The position numbers and the translations under genes were made by a program. The notes below the pieces were generated by a model that saw only the letters and a list, made by a program, of their open reading frames with translations, had not been told where the DNA came from and did not search any database. From the NCBI GenBank assembly GCA_022605955.1, contig JAKCOZ010000003.1, forward strand, positions 56,420,179 to 56,484,178: a DNA stretch of 64,000 bases, written 5' to 3'. Origin of the DNA: Rallus limicola. Lineage: Eukaryota > Chordata > Aves > Gruiformes > Rallidae. This document shows, piece after piece, positions 39,150 through 52,068 of the stretch (its first letter is position 1; each line of letters starts with the position of its first letter).

Positions 39150-42100
39150 AGTCATGAACAGTCTGTGTGCTTGTTCTCATGTATTTATGCTTCTGACAGA
39201 AAACTGTTCAGTTCTGTGAATGTCTGCAGAGTTAGACCACTTGAGGTCTTATTTCACATTTTTGCCTTAAAGGTTCTGTTTCCTTACTGGGCGTAGATAA
39301 GCTGCAGAGAAACAGTTTGTGTTAAGAAGTGGTTCATTGATCTGGAGTTCTGAAATAATTTAACTTTTTTTCTACCATTTGCTACATGGAAGAATTGCTA
39401 AACAACAAAAATACAAATTAAAGTTTATAATACCTATAGTAACCCTTCTTAAATGTCATCTGTCCAAAATCTTGGTGTCAAAGCTGAAGATCTTTCTTCC
39501 CTCATAGAGCAGTGCCTGGTAGACAGGGACTAAACACCGAAAGGTGCTGAGTGCTGCAGCTCCCTTGGAAGGTGAAGGTCCTTAGTCTTTCATCAGTTCC
39601 AGTCCAAGCATCCAAAGAGAGTCTTCACTGTGTGATGTTCCTACTATAGCAAATTGTTGTAGCCACTTAAATTATACTTTTCTTGAGGTGAAATTGAACA
39701 TATTGTTTCTTCTGCTTGGGAGTACAGAGTTGGTCTTTTTCTGTCTATTTTAAAACCATCTCACAGTTTTCACCATAATCTAATTTAAAACAAGTAACTT
39801 GAACAGTTTTAAGATGCTTTGCCACCTTTTCAAACATCTCTGTTCATATTAAATAAAGTTTAATCTTTGCTTTATCTAATCCCTTATCTGGCTAGCTCAG
39901 ATACCTCATGATCAAATGCTTCATCTTAGTGTTTCAACTATGAAATAAAATATTGCAGGATAGCTGGGAAAAGAAAGAGGAAGGAGGAAAAAAAAATGCA
40001 TTTCCTCAGTTGTGGTTTCAGGCTCTGGTCTCCCCTGTCTGTGACACTTAGGATGTTTCAAATCATTGGAGATGTATGACATGTGCTGCTGCTATGAAGG
40101 CAAAAACCTATCTGCTAAGTTTATTGAACTATAAATTTTGCTTGTGATTTAGAAAAGCTCGGATAAAGGCCACTGAACTGAACAAACCTGGCCTTTAAGT
40201 AAATTCTGTAGCTTTTTTTAAACAAAAGCTCCAGTGAGATGAGTAGTATACTTTACTACTTTATGCTTTACCTTGTTGTAGTACATTCATTTACGATTTA
40301 TTCATGTGTTGATAGAAGTTGTTTGGGTTTTTTTTTTAAATGTTATTAAACATTTGGCATGTATTTATTCTTTGGCAGCAGTGCAAATTAGTTTTGTAAC
40401 TACAAAAGGTTGCTGAACCATGATTTAAGTGAGAGTAGGAAAACTGTTCCAACATAGAAGTTGTGTGGGGGTAACCAATCATACCATTGATTTAGGGCAT
40501 CAAAGAGTTTTAGACTATAGTTTTTGCTAAATAATTTTGTTAACACCTTGTGTTGTCTAAAAATGTAGTATACAAGCTCTAATATAAAAAAAATACACAC
40601 TTCAAACTAGTCTGGATGTTCATACCAAAGCTGAATGTCATGTTTATGCATCTTCTGAACCAGTGCACATCTGGAATCATCTTCTGATGTTTCACTAAGA
40701 CACCTTCCATTAAAGGGTAGAAGAGAAATGAGGACTTTTTAGTAGTTTTCATGTTTTGTGAAGCTTCTGTATAAGCTTAAGGAAGATGCTGTGTTTTCTT
40801 CATGTATGCCAGGGCTGGTAATCTCAAGATCACCTCTGATACTGAGGCTGGCCTTGTTCTTAGGTGAGCTGGGTTAGGAAGTGTGCTCATACATTGTGCA
40901 ATATTTCTCTAACCTCTAGCCAGTGCTGTGGTAGTAAGCCTGTTTATTTGTTCTACACTACAAAACTCGCACAAGCTTTTCGTCAAGTGCTTCTCTCCAG
41001 CCATATGAATGCCACCCAGAAGCTGCTTTGTCAGCAGAGAAAAGTTTGAGTAGGTGCTGATTCTGGTTGCTAGTGCAGGAATCACAGCTTGGTTGCTATG
41101 TTAGAATTAGGCTTATTCTTTTGTATTAAAGCGCTTAATTTTTGCAAGACTATTTGTTTTAATTGTGTAGATCATGTTCACAAATACTGTCTCAGAAGCC
41201 ATGTGAGCTGGAGAGGTGGTGTTCCATATGTATCACATGTGCAGATATATGTTTCCATTGTGTGATCCAAAAATGTTATTTTTTTGCATTGGATCCCTCA
41301 GACATAAGTATCAGTTTTCTTTGATGTCTTAAAAGTGGCTTATCTGTGTGTGATGGACAGGATCAGGAGATCACTTTGAAACTAATGCAGAAGACACCTG
41401 GCAGTTGTTTTCCATTGCTAGAAAGCAAGGATGATTACATTGGCTGTCTGTATTGCACTGCAGTAGGAGTGAATCATTAATCAGTGCACTAGGGTGAGCT
41501 AAAACTTGATGAAGCTGATTTTGAACAGAAATTCACCAGCTACTGTCAGTCATGAAAAGAGGGAGGAGGGTGTTGACTGGAAGATCTCCTGGAGGGGAAG
41601 ATCTAACTTGGACATTGAATAGTAGATGATGTGGACTTGTCTGCATTCGCCTCTGTATCCTCACTGGACCAAAAAAGTCCTTTTGGTGGGTTGCATCATT
41701 GGATCCCCACAACATCTCCACAGCTGATGTACTCTGAATTTAGCAGCACTCACTGCTTGTAAGTAATGGGCCTCAAAGTATGCCCTAGGAGTCAGCAGTG
41801 GGGGGTTTTGTTGTGTTTTTGTTTTGCTGGGTTTTGTTTTGCAATTTTTTTGTCAACAAACTGTATATTTAAATTCGGAACTACTTAGGCCATGTAGGCA
41901 TGTGAATCCAAGTCTGGCATTTTCTGTTTCCAGCAGTGTTGTGCATTTTGGTGTGCTGTGGGGTCTTTTGTGTGGGTTTTCTTTTAGGTAGTTTTTCATG
42001 CTTCTGTTTTTCCCCAGTTGGTATACTTCCTTCATTGCCTCCAGGGTTGAAGTGGAGGCTTTTCCAATGGCACATAGATGGTCTGTTTTGATGAACTTTA

Positions 42101-42432
42101 AAGCATTGCTTGGTTGGAATTCAGGCTTACCGTGTTTTTGATGCAAAACTGACAGGTTTACACTTTCCAGAAGGAAGGACTGCCTCAAGAGAGTCCTGTC
42201 TGGGATGGGAATGGGGGAGCACATATATTTTTCACCTTCTAGTCATGCTTCAAGTCTTATCTAGTAGTGCAGGCTCTTGCTGTGAGAGGGAGCTGGACTC
42301 AAGCCGTTAGGCAAGTGTCACTGAGAGTGCCTAGTGAGTGTTTTGAGAAACACTTTATAAGTTGACAATAAATAAGAAGAAATCAAGCCAGCCTCTGTAC
42401 CCTATAGGGTAAGCAAAACAAGGGACACTGTG
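39150..42432. other. Intronic, no element recognised
   Basis: It includes a 123-codon minus-strand open frame (41,853-42,224) without recognisable domains and a G/T-rich low-complexity patch (about 41,800-41,850). No repeat family was identified. Confidence 0.5.
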
Positions 42433-43111
42433 AATCATAGAATCACAGAATCGTAGGGGTTGGAGGGGACCTCGAGAGATCATCGGGTCCAACTCCCCTG
42501 CCAAAGCAGCTCCCTAGTTCATATTGCACAGGGAGGCCTCCAGACAGGTCTTGAATGTCTCCAGAGAAGGAGATTCCACACCTCCCTGGGCAGCCTGTCC
42601 CAGGCTCTGTCACCCTCACTGTGTAAAAGTTCTTCCCCATGTTGGTGCGGAACTTCCTGTGCTCCAACTTGCAGCCATTGCCCCTTGTCCTGTCCCCACA
42701 GACCACTGAAAAGGGGCTGGCCAATTCCCCTGCATCCCATGCTTAAGATATTTATAGACATTAATAAGGTCCCCCCTTAGTATTCTTTTCTCCAGGCTGA
42801 ACAGTCCCAGCTCACTCAGCCTTTCCTCATAGGGGAGATGCTCCAGGCCCTTAATCATCAGCCTTTCCTCATAGGGGAGATGCTCCAGGCCCTTAATCAT
42901 CTTTGTAGCCCTCCTCTGGACTCTCTCCAGGAGATCCCTGCCCTTTTTATACCAGGGAGCCTAGAACTGGACACAATACTCCAGGTGGGGCCTGACCAGG
43001 GCAGAGTAGAGGGGGAGGATCACTTCCTTTGGCCTGCTGGCCACACTCCTCCTGATGCAGCCCAGGATCCCATTGGCTCTCTTAGCCACCAGGGCACCCT
43101 GCTGGCTCATG
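42433..43111 (-). mobile_element. CR1 LINE, ORF2 C-terminal half with 42-bp tandem duplication
   Basis: It starts AATCATAGAATCACAGAATCG and continues in reverse through the 3' UTR and ORF2 C-terminus: [51 protein letters not shown] and, further upstream in the element, [20 protein letters not shown] and [20 protein letters not shown]. It is comparatively well preserved, so probably one of the younger copies here. A perfect 42-bp tandem duplication interrupts it at 42,816-42,899. Confidence 0.95.
42816..42899. repeat. Perfect 42-bp tandem duplication inside CR1
   Basis: Two identical 42-base units (42,816-42,857 and 42,858-42,899) begin TCAGCCTTTCCTCATAGGGG. Because 42 is a multiple of three, the CR1 frame is kept: [14 protein letters not shown] appears twice in a row on the minus strand. 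Confidence 0.96.
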
Positions 43112-46100
43112 GAGAACATGAACAATCTGTGAACATATGAATGCTGTTGCTTCTTGTGTGTGACAGGCTGGAATCCCTTAGAAATGGCAGTGTGAAATAT
43201 GGATAAAACTGGGATTTCTAAGATCAGTTGTAATGGGCTGTCTGTCAACAATACAAGAACTGATAAAACCAGACACTGACTTGTTTGAGAGCTCAAAATG
43301 ATATAGTGGTGGTACTTAGGGGAAATGGTTTGCTTTTGTGCCATTATGTATGTGGCCCTATCTCATCCTCCCACTCTGCTGGGGTCAGCACAAGTCACTG
43401 AAAGGCTGGCTGGTCTGATACACCTTATGACTTCAATTCCTAGCTCTTAATGCACTTTCTATACTACCAAATTCTTAATTTGTAGTGCAGAAGGATGTAG
43501 CCTCTTTTGAGGCTTCATCCTTTACAAAAATCAGAAGTATTCTGCAAAACTGACTCCAGTTTTGCAGGATAGCTCTGTTAGTACATGGATAAATAAACAT
43601 AATGAGGATTAAACTGAGCAAGGGTTATGTTGTGTCTGAGATTCAAGGGTGGAGATCTATGGCCAGGGTGAGAAGTCCTGTGCTGACAGAGATCAAAGGT
43701 GCAGTTAATTTAGTGCCCTGGCATCTCCTCTGGCTTGTGTCAGGGAAAGGGCTTAAGGATGAGATGAGAATAAAGGGATATCCCCCCCCAACACATACCC
43801 CTGTATTCTTTTGTTTTGTGGATTTCTTGATCCCAAAGGTTGCATCCATATTATAATGTTGTATAACCTCTGATGGACCACCTTTTTTCCATGGGCTTTC
43901 AAGGGAGAGCTGTTTCCTTTAGTCTACAAATGAGGCTGAAGCGGGGACTTTCCCTATTCTTTTTGCCTGATGGAGAGCATGAGGTTTGTACAGCCATGGG
44001 GAAGGGGTACAAGAGGGTTTGTGACACTGGGTCACTGGTACATGACTGGGGCAAGAGAGGACTGAGACAAATTTGGGTCCCACTTCTGGGACTGCTTAGG
44101 TTTTTGATAGTGAAAAGTGGATAGTGAAAAGACCATCAGAACCTGCACTGAGGATTGTGGATGCAGCCTTGAATGCCTCCTTCCCAACTGAGAGTCTTGT
44201 TTGTGGTCTCTTGGGGCATGTGAATCTCACCCACTGCTGGAGAGATGTAGACACATGGCTGGAGAATGTCATCTTCACTCTCCCAATTCTCAGTAATTTC
44301 TGGCTATTTACAGTCCATATAAATCAACATTTATCTTGTCTGTAGGAAGCATATCTTTCTGAATCACATGTGTTGTGCCACCTGCCCTAGAGGAACTAAA
44401 ATTTGTGGTGGCCTCTTTCCAACCAAGTCTCCTTCTCAAGTAAGTCTTCAGGCAACAATAATCCACCAGTGTTATTTTCAAAAATGGATTTTGTCTGTCT
44501 TTGGCATTGCTTTCCCAGATGTGCCAAGAGAGGTAAGTTTTCTTAATCTTTAAACCACCTTCCTACACTGTGAATTAGCTTAAATTATCTCAGAGACAGG
44601 GAAGGTGATATTGTTTTGTTGGTTTAAAGTTTTAATAATAGGTGTTTCATATCTCAGTTGGCATTCAAAAGTGCTGATAAACAACTTCATGCCTTGAGAG
44701 CAACTTCTCCAGGTCAAGAGAGTGCCTTTTCCTTTCAGAATTGCTGTTGTCTCCAGGAGCATGCCATTCCTGGAACACGGCAGGCAAGAAGCTAAATGCA
44801 AGCCCTTTCACGTCACACTTTTCTTCAGGTGTCATTTCAACTGTGTCTTAAGTGTGGGATAAGGCCAGAAATACCTTGTTAGAGCATATATAGAGCCAGT
44901 AGAAAAATGGGGAAGTATTCTTTTTAAATTGCAGTTAAAAGTAAGTGGGGATAGGCTAGCAGTAGTGTCTGCCTGTCTTAGATAATAGTTTGCGAACACC
45001 TTTTTAATCTAGGAGGCAAAGTGACGTGTTTTCAAAACTCCCACACACTTACAGGCAAACCAGGAAAGATCCAGGAGGGAGGGAAGGAAACATGCTTGAA
45101 GTAAGCTTTTTTTCCCATGAGTTCAACCCAGTTCACGGTTTGGGTGGGTTTTTTCCTTTGGTCTCATTTTAGACAGTTTATTGGATAATAGAATTCACAT
45201 TTTACCAGGAGAAATTTTGACATTAGACTGATGAGTCCTGTTTTTCTCCCTGCCTTGTACCATGTGTATGAATGCTGACCTGTATGAAGTGTCACTAAAT
45301 CAGAGCAGTATTTTTACTGCTGTATTTTTACTTTATGCACTATGCAGCATGGAACTGAGTTTGTCTTTGTTAGCTTTTGATAAATAAATTTCCCTGTGCA
45401 GTTGAAGAAAGCTATGCTGATTACATGATGGGCTTAAATACAACCTTCTAGAATACCCAATGCAACTCATATGTCAGAAAGACGAGTACCAGTTTCTGTT
45501 GCTTTCAGTCTTCAAATGAACCATTATTAAATAACTATATGAAAGAAAAAAAAAGTCTTCACAGTGGAAAGAAATCACATGCTTTACGACTCAGCTTTAT
45601 CCAAAATTTCCATTGTCTTTAATTATGACCTAAATATAAGTTAGTGAGCAATTAGGGAAAAACAGGATTTGGGATTTTACATACTGCATTTTGGAGTCAA
45701 CTGACAGACACACTGTGATGACTAATAGTGTTAGATCAGGCCCTTAGTTTGTTATTGTAGCAAGTTAAGGAACATGCAGGAGGTAATAGCATATAATCTA
45801 ATACTTTTTGAGACAGTGCTCTATTGAAATGCCACTAAGTAATGTTTGGTTTTGGTCTGCATTATGATGATACTGGAGCCAGCTGGCCTTTTCACAGACT
45901 TGCTGGGTTTTTACTGTAAAATTAAGAAAATAAATTAGGCTTTCAAATATTATTATAAATAGGTTTTAGTATATGTTTTAATATTTCGGCAGCAGTATTT
46001 CAAAAAACAAGCTAGCTTATTTTTAAAGTCTTAACAGATCTTTAAAGATGTTAATGTAACTGAAGTCTGGGGAACTCTTGGGACAAGTAAAAGTTGTAAT

Positions 46101-47467
46101 TTCTGGTTTTTGTTTGCCAGTTCAAATGCAGTGATCTGTTTGTGGAATCATTATGGAATTGATATGCACATAGACACTGCAAATATTCTCTAAGAAACAG
46201 CTTTAAAATGTCCGTGGTGAATTTGAAGCCTTTTATGGTTGTTTCATGACAGCAGTATTGGTATGTTTTCTGAAACTCTGGAACACCAAAGCTTTTTGTA
46301 TCTCTTTTGAACAGCTTCTTACAAAAATCCAATCTTCTTGCTTTGGTCTCTGATCTTGACTGCATGTTCATATCACATTTCTTATGAACTGTGGGATAGT
46401 TTGAAAACAAGTAGTTTAAATAATACTGAGGTGCAAGGGGAGAACAGAAGAGCAGATGTCAGAACCTCTGTGTGTATTTCTGTCTTGCATTAAAGGTAAG
46501 GTCCTCAAGACATCCCAGTGGAAGTGATTGGGTAACTTTGGTGTTAGGTCAGCTGAAATGTGCAACAGACATGGTCTGTATCAACATGTACAAACACTGA
46601 TGATTGGAGGTGATGAAATGGTCAGAGCATTGACAGTGTGTGCATCATTTAACCATCTCCATAGCCTCCATTCTAACCACAAATTGTAAAGGATTAATAT
46701 TCTGTATTATGACAGGATGTTTTCCATGTTTCATGGACCAGAAAACTAGATGGTTTTTCTTAAAACAGGGGAAGCTGAGGCAGGAGTGGTAAATAATCCC
46801 ATGTTTTACAGATCTCAGTTTAGTGACTTATCCTTTGCACCATGTTTTTTCTGTAACATTAGAGTAATTTAGAATTGATGCATTCTTCCCTGACAGTGAA
46901 TTACAATGTTGTATAAGAGAGGACAGAGTTGATCCTGACAGCAGACACATTAGGTTTTGATGTTTTGTATGTGAGACTTTGTATGTGTGGTTTGCACTTT
47001 GTCATAACAGCAAGGAAGAGAAACATTTCCCCCAGGAAATCAACACAAGTTCATCAGTTATCAGAGGGTGTGATGGCATAGGAGCACTGGGTTGTATCAC
47101 TTACCTCTGAGGTGGTCTCTGAAAAGAAGGACCAGTCAGAGGCAAGAGCAGATCATAAGTGACTGTTGTGGGGTTGGAGGGTGAACCGCACTAGATGAGG
47201 TTTCTAGCTTCAGTAGGAAATCAAAATGTTAGAGCAGCCTCAGCTAAATGGGAGGTTTTCAAGGTCTGCAGATGAAGGGCTGGCAAAGCAACTCAGAAAT
47301 TGTTGCTCACTTCAGGGTCTCACATTTTCTCATTGGAGTTATGTGCAAACACTGTCTCACACTGGATGTTTCCTGGTGCCATCCAAAAGTGCTGCTTCTC
47401 CCCCTTTCAGCAGGTGAACCAAAGCCACCAGCTGGCTTTATCTGTGTCCTTCAGTCACTTATGCATA
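43112..47467. other. Intronic, no element recognised
   Basis: It contains a small 14-bp tandem repeat (GATAGTGAAAAG units at about 44,106-44,131) and a 119-codon minus-strand open frame (46,051-46,410) of unknown meaning. No transposon was identified. Confidence 0.5.
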
Positions 47468-48614
47468 TGTGATGGTTTGACCATGGCTGGAGGGTCAAAT
47501 CAGATGTCCACCAAAGTCACTTTCACTCCCCTTTTCACCTGGGCAAGAGAGAAAATATATTGAGAGGCTTAGGAGTCAAGATAAGGGCAGGGAGAGATCA
47601 TTCCACAATCAGCATCACAGGCAATGCAGGCTCAACACAGAATAAAGGAAAGAAACTCTCTAATTGATGACACTGAACTGCACACCCAGTGACACCAGAG
47701 TCGGGTAATGAGAAGTGCAACCAGATCCTAAAGCACCTCCCTTCACCCCTCCCCTCTTAGCAGACTTCACTGTAGTCATTACTCCCCTTCTTCCCCCCGT
47801 TTGGGGCAGGGAATAGGGGAATGGGGGCTTCATTCTGTTCTGGAGAGTTGTTTTCCTTCTTAGCTGGAGGGAGATGGGGGGCACAGGAGACAGTCCTTCA
47901 TGAACTTCTCGAATGTGAGTCCTTTCCCTCTGGGGTCCAGCTCTTCCACAGCTGCCTCAGCATGGGTCACTGCTATGGGGTGCAGTCATAAGTCATAGAA
48001 TGTCTCTCAGTCTCTCAGGCCCAGATTGCTTCAGCCTGGTCCTCCGTGGGGTCACAAGCCACCCCCACCCCCCCCAGCAAATCTGCTCTGGTGTGGGTCT
48101 CTCTCGTTCACTCGCTCATCTCAGTGTCTCTGTATCTCTCCATGGGCTGCAAGTGCTGACAGGGGTTTGATCCAATGTGGATCTGCATGTCTCCACCTGT
48201 TCCAGAATGGGGCCTCTCCACAGGCTACAGGTGGGGTCTTGGCCTTTTCCATGGGCTGCGAGAGGACACCTGCTTTACCACAGTCTTCTCTACGGGTGGC
48301 AGGGGCATCTTTCTCTCTAGCACCTGGGGTGCCTCCTCCACCACCTCTTCACAGACCTTGGTTTCTTACATCTTCTCACTCCCTTCTCTGGTGGCAAAAA
48401 GTGGCTGCTTGCAGTTCTTTTTTTCCTAAATGTAATTCTCAGAGTCACTGTGAATATCACTGATGAGCTCGGCTTTGGTTGGTGGCTGGTCTGGCCTTGA
48501 GCTGACTGGTGTTTGCTCTGTGGGGCCTGCAGAGAGCTTCTGGCTGCTTCTTGCAGAAGCCAACCTGCAGCCCCCTCCTCCTCCACCAGAACCCAGCCAT
48601 GCAAAACCACAACA
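47468..48614 (-). mobile_element. Solo LTR of an avian endogenous retrovirus (ERVK-type, by recognition)
   Basis: On the plus strand it opens TGTGATGGTTTGACCATGGC and closes GCCATGCAAAACCACAACA, giving TG...CA ends. The interior matches a common avian LTR family remembered from several bird genomes: the GGAGACAGTCCTTCATGAAC block, the repeated 'GGGCTGCAGG'-type units and the GATGAGCTCGGCTTTGGTTG block. The family's usual reading direction puts this copy on the minus strand, antisense to PLCXD3. It is about 1.15 kb long. Flanks GCATA (47,463-47,467) and GCAAA (48,615-48,619) match at 4 of 5 bases and may be a decayed target-site duplication. I see no internal retroviral genes, so it is a solo LTR formed by LTR-LTR recombination. 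Confidence 0.86.
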
Positions 48615-49929
48615 GCAAAGAACCAGAGTGGAATTTCTTTGCCACGCTTTTTGAAGATCATTGAGCAGGTTGCATATCACCGTATTCTTTAATATATGCT
48701 AGTGGGGAGTGAGGCAAGGCGTGAACACTCAGAAGCCTCTATCTGAGATTCACGGCACTAGAAGTTTCATCCTTTCATCCAAAATCATGCAAGAGAAAGA
48801 ATATAGTAATTGAAAAGGGAATAAATACATTGAAGGCTGGAGGGATGAGGACAAGCCATTTAGGTTGCTACCGTAAATCCTGCCCTGCAGATTAAGAGGT
48901 GAGCACTGCCAGATTTAGCTTCATCTCTTTGCAAAGTATTGCTTCAGAAAGCATCTAGAAGGCAGCCCAGAAGTGTTTTGCTGACTGATTTTGCTTCTGA
49001 GACTTAAGCAAAAATGAAGGCAAATGTGTGCTCAGAAAGAGGGGTGCAGGTATTACATTGCTATTGGGAAAACAGTGCAATTTTAGAATAGAATGTGGGG
49101 TTTGTTAATCTAACAAAAGGATATACCCAGGCAGTTCACCAATTAAGTTCATTTGTGGTCTCTGAGAAGACTGCTTCACTGCTGTTGTTCTTAAGTATGT
49201 TCTGAAAATGTGTATGACTGCAATATCCCTCCCTATCTATTACATTTTGTCCTCAACGCTTCTGTTTAGAAAGAACTGTCTATATACCACTGCAACCCAA
49301 GCCTTTCTTTATAAAATATGCAAGTTATAGAATTTGTTCTGGAGAAGTTTAGGTAAAGCAAATAAAAGTCCCTGAAGGAAAAATGTTTCTATGAGCTTTC
49401 AGCAGAATGGGTCTGTGTTCTGACGATTCAGCTCTGAGATCAAGTCGTTTTGCCATATTGAAATGTTCCATGAGTACCAAACTGTAATATTTAAAGTGAA
49501 AATTTTTGATGGAAGCTTTTTTTTTTTTTTATAGCTGACAAACTTAAATCACGATATGAAATTGCTGAGGACCTAAAATGACGTTTGCCAGGAAGGCTGT
49601 GCCTGCTGGTACACGCTTCTAGCTGCACTCCTTGAGAGTGAATTCAAGTTGCCTTTAGAGAAATAAGCTTCAAGTAATTTATTTTTGGGGGGGAGCTCAT
49701 GAATGACTTTGGCAAAACCACAGGTTAAAACTTACTATTGTCCTGTTGCATATATAATGTGATTATATTGTGTATATAATGTTACAATATTAAGATATAT
49801 GTATGTTGCTAAATAAACACAATCTTGGTAGTATTGTTTGCATCTAAAGTAGTGTTTGCAGTATGAATGCCTGCCTGGTGAAGACAACACTGAATTGGTA
49901 AAACTGGGTTCTGGGTAGGGTGGTTTTTA
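48615..49929. other. Intronic, no element recognised
   Basis: AT-rich sequence with a T14 tract (49,517-49,530) and a TA-rich patch around 49,750-49,805. No ORF is supported. Confidence 0.5.
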
Positions 49930-50190
49930 ACTTTTGCAATGTTTTGAGTCCTGTTTAGTTTAATGAGTTTTTATTAGTAACCTAGATGATAACAAGCTTG
50001 GTATGGAAATAAGTGATGATAACAATTGGAAGAAGCATGTGAGGAAAATAGTAGCCCATATTGCACCACAATGAAATGTACTTTATTTGGATAAAAATAA
50101 ACTAATAGAATTGGGCTGAATTGTAGAACTATTCAAAAAGCAGGAGTTTTTTTAAATGTGATTCAGGAAGAGACCTGGAGGATAGCAGTG
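49930..50190 (+). mobile_element. Very old CR1-like relic
   Basis: CCTGTTTAGTTTAATGAG then TTTTTATTAGTAACCTAGAT resembles the CR1 RT block around 'GPVLFNIFISDLDD'. Further on, AGTGATGATAACAATTGG resembles the FADDTKLG box, ATGAAATGTACTTTATTTGG the 'KCKVLHLG' region, and GAAGAGACCTGGAGGATAGC the 'EKDLGVLVD' region, in the right order. Strongly diverged. Confidence 0.5.
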
Positions 50191-50264
50191 GCTGGGATTT
50201 TGACAGGTGAGGCAGCTAAGAAGAAATCACCACTGTGGGCTTCAGCCAGATGCCCAGAAGCGTG

Positions 50265-51590
50265 GTGTGTGGCGCCAATTTAGAAACAAGGATGTCATGC
50301 TGTACAGTGCCAAATATTCTGCACAAGTCCAGGGTGGTGATGTCTGTCACTCTTCTTTTATCCACCAATTCTCTAACCCTATCACAGAATGCCACCAAAT
50401 TTGTTAGACATTATTTTTCCTTAATGAAGCAATGTTGGCTGTCACAAATTACCTCCTTATTTTCCATGTGCTTGAGTATTGTTTTGATGATCTTGCCAGG
50501 CACAGAGGTGAGGATTGACTGGCTGTAGTTTCCTAGTCTTCTTTTATTCCCTTTTGAAAAATCGTTGTCTATGTTTCCCATTTTCTAGTCAGTGGGAACT
50601 TCACTGGACTGATATGGTTTCTCAAATATGATGAGACTGCCTTACCCACTTCATCTGCCAGTTCCTTCAGAATCTGCAGATGTATCTCGTCAGGTCCCAG
50701 GTTTCTTAGATATTCTTAGATATCTTTTTCTTTCTCCTGGCCAGATTTCTGGCCATTCTATCATGGCTTTAGCTTTCTTAACCTGATCCTTCACTGCTCA
50801 GACAATTTCTCTGGATTACTTACTCCCAGGCTACCTGTCCTTGCTTCCATGCTCTGTAAACTGTCTTATTGTGTTTGAGTTTGCCCAGGAGCTCCTTGCT
50901 CATCCATGCAGGCCTCTAGATGCTTCTGCCTAAACTCCTCTTTGTTGGGATGCATTGCTCCTGAGCTTGGAGGAGGAGATCTTTGAACAGTAACTAGCTG
51001 TATTGGGCCCCTCTTCCCTCCAGGGCTTTGTCCCATGGTGCTCTACCAAGCAGTTCCATGAAAAGGCCATAGCCTACTCTCCTGACATCCAAGGTAGTGA
51101 GTTTGCTCTGCACTCTCCTTTCTGCCCTGAGGATCTTGATCTTCACCATTTCATGGTCTCTGCAGTCAAGTCTACCCTTGAACTTCACATCCCTGACCAA
51201 CTTCTTGTTGATGAGAGCAGCATACAGCGTGGCACCTATCCTTGTTGGTTCCTCTAATACTTGGAGAAGGACATCATGATCGATGCATTCCAGGAACTTT
51301 CAGGATTGCTTGTGCCCTGCTGCCATGTCCTTCTGACAGCTTTTTAGGTGGCTGAAGTCCCCCAACAGGACCAGGGCTTGTGAAGATGAGGTTGCTCCTA
51401 CCTGTCTATAGAGGGCCTCATCTGCTTATACTCCCTGCTCGGGTGGCCTGTAGCAGACCTGCAGTATAGTGTTCCCTGTCCCCGCTCTCCCTTTAATGCT
51501 TACCTATAAGCTCTTAAGTCAACTCCTCACCCATCCCCAGATGGAACTTCATGTACTCCAGCTGGTCACTGACCGGGGGTGACACACCCA
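50265..51590 (-). mobile_element. CR1 LINE internal fragment, endonuclease to mid-RT, no 3' end
   Basis: Reading on the minus strand from 51,590: the end of the endonuclease (WSTxxFHLGMGEELT-like), the linker region (MVRDVKFKGRLDCRDHEMVK, SKLTTLDVRRVGYGLFMELL, GRAPWDKALEGRGAQ), the 'GPDEIHLQILKELADEVGKA' RT approach, SGEVPTDWK, then RVTDITTLDLCRIFGTVQHD and ILVSKL at about 50,270. Both the 5' part and, unusually, the C-terminus and 3' UTR are missing. Many stops and indels. Confidence 0.9.
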
Positions 51591-51673
51591 GCTCCAAGAT
51601 GGAGCATTTTGAAGTTAACAGTCCCTGAGTCCTGGGGACTGCCTTACCAAATAGTGTACCAAGGCAGTTCCCT

Positions 51674-51818
51674 GAGAGCTATGCAGCCACACTTCCCATC
51701 TGTCTTAAATTAGGAAGGCTGAACCATTATTTTTGTCTATAACCTAAACTGTCCTTACCAATCTGCCAGCATTTCAGCCTTAACCACATGGAATACTTCT
51801 CCAAGATCCAGGCAAAGA
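51674..51818. repeat. 145-bp direct repeat, copy 1
   Basis: It starts GAGAGCTATGCAGCCACAC and ends ATCCAGGCAAAGA. It matches 52,069-52,213 with five substitutions and no gaps (about 96.6% identity by eye). I do not recognise it as a transposon. Confidence 0.95.
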
Positions 51819-51973
51819 TAAAATTTGCCCCACTCTGTGGGGGGAGGGGGGGTCCTAGGTGCATCCTGTGTTGCAGAAATACTTCCATAAGCCAAAGACC
51901 AGTATCATCAGAGGTTTAGTGATCTGGAAAAACTGACTAGTGTTTTCCATTCTGAAGCTTAGCTTGTTAAAAT

Positions 51974-52011
51974 ATATACTTAAGAATTCATCATATACTT
52001 AAGAATTCCTC
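51974..52011. repeat. 19-bp tandem duplication
   Basis: ATATACTTAAGAATTCATC is followed by ATATACTTAAGAATTCCTC, one mismatch. It lies in the spacer between the two 145-bp copies. Confidence 0.93.
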
Positions 52012-52068
52012 TGAGTCTCAATTTACATAGTTCCTGAATGGCATGTTAAAATGCTGTGATGCCTAGCA

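Noticed and set aside
41853..42224. 123-codon minus-strand ORF
   Set aside because: No domain recognised and no supporting context. Kept only as a note in the stretch description.
48026..48680. Several 80-145 codon ORFs on both strands
   Set aside because: They lie wholly inside or at the edge of the solo LTR at 47,468-48,614 and reflect its GC-rich, stop-poor sequence.
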